Source: Verrucomicrobiota bacterium (GTDB taxonomy: Bacteria > Verrucomicrobiota > Verrucomicrobiia > Chthoniobacterales > UBA10450). From it: DNA of 5,472 bases. Shown piece by piece: positions 1 to 4,844 of the stretch. Below the pieces are notes generated by a model. That model was given only the letters and a program-made list of their open reading frames with translations. It did no database searches and had not been told where the DNA came from. Location: NCBI GenBank assembly GCA_003219995.1, contig QHRC01000153.1, forward strand, positions 1-5,472, in the 5' to 3' direction. Positions within the stretch are counted from its first letter, which is position 1; each line of letters opens with the position of its first letter. A program made the translations under genes and the position numbers.

Positions 1-788
1 TCGTCCGGCACAACGTTTCGAATTTCATTTTCTTGGCCGAACAAAAGATCGATTTCGTCTTCCATTTTGCGTCTCCGGCCAGCCCGATCGATTATCTCGA
101 ACTGCCGATTCCGACCTTGAAAGTGGGCGCGCTCGGCACCCATAACACGCTCGGCCTGGCCAAGGACAAAAAGGCTTCGTTCATTCTTGCTTCGACCTCG
201 GAATGTTACGGCGACCCGCTTGTCCATCCGCAAAAGGAAGATTACTGGGGCAACGTCAACCCGATCGGGCCACGCGGAGTTTATGATGAGGCGAAGCGCT
301 TCGCCGAAGCGATGACGATGGCGTATCATCGCTACCATCAGATCGACACCAAAATCGTGCGCATCTTTAACACCTACGGTCCGCGCATGCGTTTGCGCGA
401 TGGTCGCGTTGTGCCGGCCTTTATCGGGCAAGCGCTGAGCGGAAAACCGCTCACGGTGTTTGGCGATGGCTCGCAAACGCGCTCTTTTTGTTACGTCTCC
501 GATTTGATCGATGGAATTTTCAAACTGGCGATGAGCGATTTTCACGAGCCGGTCAACCTGGGTAATCCGCGCGAGATGACCATTCGACAGTTTGCCGACG
601 AAATCATCCGCATTGCCGAGGCAAGATCGACTATTGAATATAGACCCTTGCCGATGGATGATCCGAAAGTTCGGCAGCCGGACATCACGCGGGCGAAAGA
701 AGTTCTTAACTGGGAACCGCAAGTAAGCTTTGAGGAGGGAATTAAGAAAACGATCGAGTATTTTCGCCAGTCCCTAAAAAACTACTGA
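1..788 (+). CDS. UDP-glucuronate decarboxylase (UDP-xylose synthase)-like SDR enzyme, 5'-truncated by the window
   Basis: Partial extended-SDR enzyme. The first full codon is at base 3 and the frame is open to the window edge, so the TTG at 33 is internal and not a start. About 261 residues are present. The family is usually a little over 300, so the N-terminal Rossmann GxxGxxG segment lies off-window. Seen: the HFASPASP block at 60-86, the STSECYGDP segment carrying the SDR Ser/Thr, and the YxxxK pair in VYDEAK (Tyr codon 282-284, Lys codon 294-296). Also seen are ARIF-like [32 protein letters not shown] and a C-terminal [14 protein letters not shown]. This series is typical of UXS, which uses NAD to oxidise and decarboxylate UDP-glucuronate to UDP-xylose in the cytoplasm for glycan synthesis. 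The ASPASP and EDYWG motifs favour UXS over UDP-glucose 4-epimerase or dTDP-glucose dehydratase, but those remain the alternatives. The TGA at 786-788 is 15 bases before the next gene. Confidence 0.88.
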   Translation, partial: VRHNVSNFIFLAEQKIDFVFHFASPASPIDYLELPIPTLKVGALGTHNTLGLAKDKKASFILASTSECYGDPLVHPQKEDYWGNVNPIGPRGVYDEAKRFAEAMTMAYHRYHQIDTKIVRIFNTYGPRMRLRDGRVVPAFIGQALSGKPLTVFGDGSQTRSFCYVSDLIDGIFKLAMSDFHEPVNLGNPREMTIRQFADEIIRIAEARSTIEYRPLPMDDPKVRQPDITRAKEVLNWEPQVSFEEGIKKTIEYFRQSLKNY

Positions 789-803
789 GCAGGCATAAAT
801 AAG

Positions 804-1397
804 TTGCAAAAAAGACATTTAATTACGGAAACAAATTTTCGGTTTGTTCTGGCTGTCTTTCTGGGCTTTGCGCCCCTTTCCGGGGAAGCTCAGGTGCGCG
901 GCGGCGGCGATTTTCAAATCACGAAGATCATGAAGAACTTGATTTCGACGCCGCAATTCAGTTATGGCGGCGCGGAACAACACCCGCCGGGCGGGGCCGA
1001 TCGTTGGCTGGAAGTGGAGGTCGAATTTGCGGCCGCGCCGGAATTTACCGATGAGTTGACGGTGAAGTATTTCATCCTCTTCAATGGGAGACTGTTCACC
1101 GGCGAAGTGACGCACGTTAATATTCCCGCGGGTCGCGAGCGCCGTTCGGTTGTCTACGTCACGCCGCGCACGCTTGTGCGTTTCGCAGGCAACCGGCCGA
1201 TCGCGGCGAATTCAGTGCAAAACGTAGCTGTTCAGATCGTCCAGCAAGGCGTGGTAAAGGCTGAATTGAGTCTAGCCCGGGCCCAGCCACAATGGTACGC
1301 AACCATCCCGCAGGTTACCGGTTTAGTATTGAACAAAAACGAAACGCCGTTTGCGCCGTTATATTGGGACCGTTACGAGCAGATAAAGAGCCGCTAA
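804..1397 (+). CDS. Amuc_1102-type pilus-locus protein, secreted
   Basis: 197-residue exported protein, homologous as far as I can recognise to Amuc_1102 of the Akkermansia pilus locus. The TTG start at 804 is chosen because it keeps a signal peptide: charged MQKRH, a hydrophobic stretch at about 13-24, and a likely cleavage after SGEA near residue 29. The first in-frame ATG (residue 43) would remove it. A weak Shine-Dalgarno, GCAGG, sits about 10 bases upstream. The mature part is rich in alternating beta-type sequence, with a WLEVEVEF strand at 68-75, KYFILFNG at 88-95 and GEVTHVNIPAGRER at 100-113. It ends with NKNETPFAPLYWDRYE at 177-192, which is the most family-specific stretch. No lipobox Cys and no membrane anchor are seen, so it should be periplasmic or surface-associated. 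From memory the Akkermansia protein has an Ig-like beta-sandwich; its exact role in pilus assembly is unknown. It is first in the set and separated from pilM by a repeat-filled 186-base gap. Confidence 0.82.
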   Translation: MQKRHLITETNFRFVLAVFLGFAPLSGEAQVRGGGDFQITKIMKNLISTPQFSYGGAEQHPPGGADRWLEVEVEFAAAPEFTDELTVKYFILFNGRLFTGEVTHVNIPAGRERRSVVYVTPRTLVRFAGNRPIAANSVQNVAVQIVQQGVVKAELSLARAQPQWYATIPQVTGLVLNKNETPFAPLYWDRYEQIKSR

Positions 1398-1444
1398 AGC
1401 GGAAACGCGGAACCCCAAATGCCAATGACCGCTGAAGCGGAAAC
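1391..1444 (+). repeat. Direct pair of 16-bp palindromic units
   Basis: CCGCTAAAGCGGAAAC at 1391-1406 recurs as CCGCTGAAGCGGAAAC at 1429-1444, 15 of 16 bases identical. Each unit contains a short palindrome (CCGCT/AGCGG with a two-base centre). The first unit overlaps the stop codon (TAA, 1395-1397) of the preceding gene. The 22 bases between the units have no obvious structure. Stems this short are unlikely to act as terminators and there is no T-run. It may be a relic of a short tandem duplication or part of a dispersed intergenic repeat. Confidence 0.6.
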
Positions 1445-1449
1445 TCTAG

Positions 1450-1577
1450 ATTCCAAAACTCAAGCTCCAAGAGATTTCCAAATCCCAAGGACCAAAAGGC
1501 AGCGCGCTCGACCGCCGAAGTTTGAAATTTGGAGCCTGGGATTTATCTGGAATTTGGATGTTGGAGCTTGGAATTTT
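1450..1577. repeat. Long imperfect inverted repeat filling the intergenic gap before pilM
   Basis: The left arm (about 1450-1497) and right arm (about 1526-1577) are imperfect reverse complements. Matching blocks, in order from the outside: ATTCCAA 1450-1456 with TTGGAAT 1568-1574; CAAGCTCCAA 1461-1470 with TTGGAGCTTG 1561-1570; AAATCCCA 1480-1487 with TGGGATTT 1537-1544. Small indels separate the blocks, and the unpaired centre (about 1498-1525) is GC-rich. The left strand is a run of CCAA-type words (TTCCAAA, CTCCAAG, TCCCAAGG). It looks like a dispersed intergenic hairpin element rather than a regulator: it is AT-richer than the genes and ends six bases before the pilM ATG. No open reading frame or convincing promoter is visible in the gap. 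Confidence 0.72.
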
Positions 1578-1583
1578 TAGCGT

Positions 1584-3338
1584 ATGGCCGTCACTAAGCG
1601 CATCTTAAGTCTCAATGTCGGATCGCAAACCCTGGGTCTGGCGGAGTTTCGCATGCAGCCTCAGGGTGGGCTGGTCTTGCACGATTATCGCTTACGCGAA
1701 ATTTTGGCCGAGCCGGCAAGCGAGACAATGCGTCAGGCGCAGACGGTCCGTGTTCTCTCCGAGATGATGGATGAGCTGCGAATAAAAGGCGGCTCAGTTA
1801 ACTATGCTGCTGCCGGGCAATTGGTTTTCGCGCGTTTTGTCAGACTGCCGTCGGTCGACGAAGAAAAAATCGAAAAAATCATCTCTTTTGAGGCGCAGCA
1901 AAACATTCCTTTTCCGATTAGCGAAGTCGTTTGGGGTTATCAACTGGTGGGCGGCGGGCTCGATGAGCAAATCCAGGTGGTTCTCGTCGCGATCAAAGCC
2001 GACTTGCTCGACGAGATCAATAATGGGGTGGAAGAAAGCGGGTTGCGGCCTTCAATTGTCGATATTGCGCCGATGGCGCTCTACAACGCCTTTCGATACA
2101 ACTACAGCGACGTGAGCGGCTGCTCGCTCCTGGTCGATATCGGGGCGCGCACGACGAACCTTCTCTTCATCGAACCGGAGAAAATTTTCTCCCGCAGTAT
2201 TCCGATCGCTGGCAACTCGATCACGGCGGCGATTGCCAAGGAATTTGGCGAGAGCCTGGTCGCGGCTGAATTACGCAAGAAGCGCGACGGCTTTGTCAGC
2301 CTGGGAGGCGCATATGCCGAGCCGGAGAATCCCGATGTTGCGCGCGCCTCCAAAATCGTGCGCGGCACCATGACGCGATTGCACGCGGAGCTGATGCGCT
2401 CAATCAGCCATTATCGCGCGCTGCAGCAGGGGAATCGGCCGGACCGGGTCTTTCTGTGTGGCGGCAGCGCCAGCACGCCCTACATGCGCGAGTTTTTTCA
2501 AGAGAAATTGCAGCTGCCGATCGAGCTCTTCAATCCGTTGCGCAACGTCGCAGTTGCTGACTCGGCGCCGGCGAGTGTGATTGCGCGCTCGGCCCATCTG
2601 CTGGGTGAATTGGTTGGTCTGGCGCTTCGGACGGTAACGGCATGTCCGATGGAATTGAATCTCCGCCCGGCCAGCGTGGTTCGCGCCCAGGCATTGGTAA
2701 AGCGGCGCCCGTTTCTGATCCTGGCGGCGGCCTGTTTCATTCTCGCGCTGGTGGGCTGGGGGATTTATTACACACGTGCTGCACAGGAGACGCGGCAAAG
2801 CACGGAACGAGTTCAAGCGAAGGTAGACAAGATGAAAGCAGCGGAAGCGAAGTTCGGTAAGCTGCGAAAGGAAACAGCCTCTCTGGACAGCATCGCGACG
2901 CCGCTCATTACCGCAATCAACGACCGCAATTTCTGGCCGGAGATTCTGGAGGACCTCAATGCGCATCTGCCCAAAGAGGACATCTGGATCACGGAGCTTG
3001 TTACCATGTCCGGTGGAAAACCAATCGGCGTCGATGAACAACGTATGATGGAGATGACGTCGAATCCGGTAACTTCGCCACCTGCGGGAAGGGCGACGGC
3101 CGCGCGACCAAGCGGCAGCGCGATCGACGGTATTTTCGTGCGCGGCCTTTATCTCCTGAACCCAAAACAGGAGCAAGTGGTCGTAGATTACTTTCGCAAC
3201 TTGGTCGGCTCGCGGCTCTTTGCCATCGATCCCAACAATCAGGCACGGACAATCAAGCCAAGCACACCGACCAACACCGAGTGGGCCTTCCCCTATGAAC
3301 TCCATCTCGATCTGCGCAACCCGGTGGAAATTCCATGA
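1584..3338 (+). CDS. pilM: Amuc_1101-type PilM-like protein with fused PilN-like C-terminal half
   Basis: 584 residues; canonical PilM has about 350. Residues 6-350 are an actin-like PilM domain: phosphate-1 loop NVGSQTLGLAE (11-21), the PilM signature SFEAQQNIPFPISEVVWGY (101-119), phosphate-2 DIGARTTNL (185-193) and adenosine loop CGGSAS (292-297). This part should be cytoplasmic and nucleotide-binding, forming the ring under the pilus alignment complex. MELNLRP at 356-362 follows, resembling the INLLP motif at the PilN N terminus, then basic residues, one membrane segment (377-396) and a charged, probably coiled-coil stretch (400-435). A PilN-like alpha/beta domain comes next: LNAHLPKEDIWITELV (458-473), a Pro/Ala/Ser-rich loop (about 494-513), GIFVRGLYL (516-524) and VVDYFRNLVGSRLF (533-546). 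The PilM identity is firm and the fusion reading is inference. The ATG at 1584 gives the proper actin-fold start although no close Shine-Dalgarno is seen. Its TGA overlaps the next start (ATGA), so the two genes are coupled. Confidence 0.87.
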   Translation: MAVTKRILSLNVGSQTLGLAEFRMQPQGGLVLHDYRLREILAEPASETMRQAQTVRVLSEMMDELRIKGGSVNYAAAGQLVFARFVRLPSVDEEKIEKIISFEAQQNIPFPISEVVWGYQLVGGGLDEQIQVVLVAIKADLLDEINNGVEESGLRPSIVDIAPMALYNAFRYNYSDVSGCSLLVDIGARTTNLLFIEPEKIFSRSIPIAGNSITAAIAKEFGESLVAAELRKKRDGFVSLGGAYAEPENPDVARASKIVRGTMTRLHAELMRSISHYRALQQGNRPDRVFLCGGSASTPYMREFFQEKLQLPIELFNPLRNVAVADSAPASVIARSAHLLGELVGLALRTVTACPMELNLRPASVVRAQALVKRRPFLILAAACFILALVGWGIYYTRAAQETRQSTERVQAKVDKMKAAEAKFGKLRKETASLDSIATPLITAINDRNFWPEILEDLNAHLPKEDIWITELVTMSGGKPIGVDEQRMMEMTSNPVTSPPAGRATAARPSGSAIDGIFVRGLYLLNPKQEQVVVDYFRNLVGSRLFAIDPNNQARTIKPSTPTNTEWAFPYELHLDLRNPVEIP

Positions 3339-4222
3339 ATTGGTTTCAGCAGAATCGCTGGCTCGGGAGCTTTCTCATTAGCGTAGGGGCGGCGACATTG
3401 CTCTCCGCCCTTTTTCTTTGGAGAGCGCACAATAGTTTCGAAACGGCGAGCGCCCGTTGTAACCGGCTGGAGAATCTAGATCCATTCCCGAACGACGCCA
3501 ACTACCAGAAACTGAAAGTCCATATCGAGGACTACGGCGCCGCCGTGGAGAAAATGAAAGAGGACCTGAAGACACGCATGCTTCCGATTGTGGCGCTTCA
3601 GCCTAACGAATTTCAATCGCGCTTGCGCCAGGTCACACTTACAACCTTTGACAAAGCACACGTTGGCAATGTAAAACTCCCGCCTCGTTTTCATCTCGGC
3701 TTTGATGAATTTACCGCGTCACTGCCAAGCACAGCGGCGGCGCCGCTGCTCGGCCAGCAGCTTTCGCAAACCGCGTTGTTGATGAATATCCTGATCGAGG
3801 CGCGGGTGGACAGTTTAACTGCTCTTCGCCGAACGCCATTGGCCGAGGAGCGCGCAGCGGCGCCGGCTGCGACTGCGATTCCGGGCCGCAAACCTGGCGG
3901 AACCGCCCAGGCCGGACCGAAACTGATCGAGCGGCAGATTGTCGATCTTACCTTTGTTGCCGCTCCATCTGTGGCGCGGAAGGTGTTGAATCAGATCGCG
4001 AGCTCGACCCAGCAATTTTATATTATTCGCACTTTGCATATGCGCACCCTGGATTTGCGCAACGAGAAGGAAACGGCCAAGGGCCCGCCGCGTGAGCCAA
4101 CCTCGCAGGCTGGAACGGGCGGAAAGCAGCCGGACACTTCCAAGGCCGCACTCAAATTCATTGTCGGCAATGAGCACATCGAGACCTCGGCCAGGATCGA
4201 GATGCTGAGATTTACATTCTGA
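3335..4222 (+). CDS. Amuc_1100-type pilus-locus membrane protein (PilO position)
   Basis: 295 residues, about the length of Amuc_1100 (roughly 317), the A. muciniphila protein reported to act on host Toll-like receptor signalling. Seen: a short cytoplasmic MNWFQQNRW, a membrane segment at about 10-29, a heptad-like helical region at 34-82, a first globular region at 90-165, an Ala/Pro/Gly-rich linker at 170-197, a second globular region from LIERQIVDLTF (197-207) to YIIRTLHMR (229-237), a second low-complexity linker (244-270) and a final FIVGNEHIETSARIEMLRF (275-293). The NW-type N terminus, the P.EFQ..L motif near 90-97, the two linkers and the terminal GNE-type strand match Amuc_1100. One N-terminal helix with coiled coil and a duplicated ferredoxin-like periplasmic part also fits PilO/GspM. 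The start lies inside pilM (4-base ATGA overlap) with GGTGGA about 7 bases upstream. Whether this homologue has any host-signalling activity cannot be inferred. Confidence 0.85.
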   Translation: MNWFQQNRWLGSFLISVGAATLLSALFLWRAHNSFETASARCNRLENLDPFPNDANYQKLKVHIEDYGAAVEKMKEDLKTRMLPIVALQPNEFQSRLRQVTLTTFDKAHVGNVKLPPRFHLGFDEFTASLPSTAAAPLLGQQLSQTALLMNILIEARVDSLTALRRTPLAEERAAAPAATAIPGRKPGGTAQAGPKLIERQIVDLTFVAAPSVARKVLNQIASSTQQFYIIRTLHMRTLDLRNEKETAKGPPREPTSQAGTGGKQPDTSKAALKFIVGNEHIETSARIEMLRFTF

Positions 4223-4224
4223 AC

Positions 4225-4238
4225 GGAAGAGCCAAATG
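4225..4238 (+). promoter_or_regulatory. Shine-Dalgarno and ATG lying outside the REP cassette, used by the transposase ORF
   Basis: GGAAG at 4225-4229 is six bases before the ATG at 4236-4238. It follows the Amuc_1100-type stop (TGA 4220-4222) by two bases, so translation could be coupled to the upstream pilus gene. The site lies 25 bases to the left of the inverted-repeat edge at 4261, in what should be host operon sequence. It may be the former translation signal of the Amuc_1099-type gene, now captured by the transposase ORF; that is inference. Confidence 0.5.
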
Positions 4239-4844
4239 AAAAATAATGACGCGCAGTATCTGGGGAGCGCACGCGCCTCGCGTGCCTTTTCCGGCGCCTC
4301 GCCGGAAAGCTCCCAGCGGATTCGGTATTCGAAGCGGAGGCTGCCTCATTTTGAGCGCCCGTGGGCAAAGTACGCCGTCTCCTTCTCCACTTATCAAAGA
4401 CGCCCACTCGCGGCCGAAGAACGAGATCTTGCTTTGCAAAGTCTGCGTTATGGCCACGAACATCGCCAATACAACCTGTACGCCGCATGTGTGATGACGG
4501 ACCACGTTCATTTACTCTTCGAGCCGCAGATCAAGGACGAAAGCGCAACTGGGCGGGCTGTATTCTGGTCTTTGACTGAAATTTTGCACGGGATCAAATC
4601 ATCAAGCGCGCATCGAATTAATAAAATGCGCGGCACAACCGGACCGGTTTGGGAGAAGGAATCGTTTGATCGAGTAATTCGATCCGAATCTGATCTGCAA
4701 GAGAAATTCTCCTATATCTGTCGCAATCCATGGGATTCGAAGGTTGCTGGTCAAAACGGGGATTATCCGTGGCTGTGGACCCAAGATATGTCTTCGGCGG
4801 GGGCGCCGAAGACTGCACGCGGGGCGCGTGCGCTCCCCAACTAG
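4236..4844 (+). CDS. rayT: REP-associated tyrosine transposase (RAYT, Y1/HUH family)
   Basis: 202 residues, single-domain HUH endonuclease of the TnpA_REP type, which nicks and joins DNA at REP hairpins. Seen: a core start WAKYAVSFSTYQRRPL (43-58), the HUH metal-binding motif in VMTDHVHLLF with His90 and His92, GPVWEKESFDRVIRSESDL (136-154), a typical RAYT block, and the likely catalytic Tyr160 in KFSYICRNPW (157-166). The core is complete, so the enzyme may be active. The ends are odd: residues about 9-27 (GSARASRAFSGASPE) and 186-201 are simply translations of the flanking REP sequences, so they are probably dispensable tails. ATG 4236 is the only ordinary start codon before the core. Flanking inverted REP clusters make a self-contained cassette. 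It sits in frame and co-directional inside a pilus operon, 13 bases after the previous stop, with its TAG touching the next ATG. Confidence 0.92.
   Translation: MKNNDAQYLGSARASRAFSGASPESSQRIRYSKRRLPHFERPWAKYAVSFSTYQRRPLAAEERDLALQSLRYGHEHRQYNLYAACVMTDHVHLLFEPQIKDESATGRAVFWSLTEILHGIKSSSAHRINKMRGTTGPVWEKESFDRVIRSESDLQEKFSYICRNPWDSKVAGQNGDYPWLWTQDMSSAGAPKTARGARALPN
4261..4315. repeat. Left REP cluster: two hairpins enclosed by an outer stem
   Basis: Hairpin A is GCACGCG 4269-4275 with CGCGTGC 4279-4285 (7 bp, 3-base loop). Hairpin B is TTTCCGGCG 4288-4296 with CGCCGGAAA 4300-4308 (9 bp, 3-base loop). An outer stem can close both: GGGAGC 4263-4268 with GCTCCC 4309-4314, which also extends to T/A. 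The result is a compact three-way junction of about 55 bases. REP hairpins of this kind are the substrates of RAYT enzymes. This copy is translated as part of the transposase N terminus. Confidence 0.8.
4791..4839. repeat. Right REP cluster: two hairpins, inverted relative to the left copy
   Basis: Hairpin B' is TCTTCGGCG 4791-4799 with CGCCGAAGA 4804-4812 (9 bp, GGGG loop). Hairpin A' is GCACGCG 4815-4821 with CGCGTGC 4825-4831 (7 bp, GGG loop). The order B'-A' mirrors A-B on the left. The A hairpin and outer CGCTCCCCA edge are conserved, but B' has a different stem sequence. The sequence before 4791 does not pair with the CTCCCC edge, so the outer closing stem of the left copy is absent. 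The element ends five bases before the next pilus gene start and could form a stable mRNA structure there. Confidence 0.8.

Larger units (their letters stand above)
4261..4839 (+). mobile_element. REP-RAYT cassette (REPtron-like) bounded by 25-bp inverted repeats
   Basis: The left end at 4261-4285 and right end at 4815-4839 are reverse complements over 25 bases with one mismatch (position 4278 against 4822). The outer 17 are perfect, beginning TGGGGAGCGCACGCGCC. The cassette is 579 bp, a multiple of three, and contains the RAYT core. No target-site duplication is visible (GCGCAGTATC to the left, ACTAGATGGA to the right), as expected for HUH chemistry. Exact borders could lie a few bases further out. 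The insertion reading rests on synteny: in Akkermansia, as I remember it, the Amuc_1100 and Amuc_1099 genes are direct neighbours. Confidence 0.8.

Noticed and set aside
33..788. TTG at 33 as the start of the sugar-nucleotide enzyme
   Set aside because: The frame continues upstream to the window edge with residues (RHN...[10 protein letters not shown]) that fit the family, and the Rossmann start is missing, so the gene begins off-window.
1522..1549. TTGAAA followed after 16 bases by TATCTG as a promoter for pilM
   Set aside because: The -10 match is weak and both boxes lie inside the inverted repeat, so the resemblance is probably chance.
1391..1577. CRISPR array in the intergenic gap
   Set aside because: There are only two short units with one 22-base spacer and no cas genes; the remaining structure is an inverted repeat, not direct repeats.
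2400..3305. 301-codon minus-strand open frame opposite pilM
   Set aside because: It is antisense to a well-recognised gene; its translation is rich in Arg, Cys and Trp with no recognisable motif, typical of a shadow frame in GC-rich DNA.
4018..4511. Overlapping minus-strand open frames opposite the 1100-like 3' end and the RAYT 5' end
   Set aside because: They are antisense shadows; their apparent composition comes from the REP palindromes, and they match no family.
4791..4831. Rho-independent terminator after RAYT
   Set aside because: The hairpins are strong but no T-run follows, they are part of the REP cluster, and the next pilus gene starts a few bases later.
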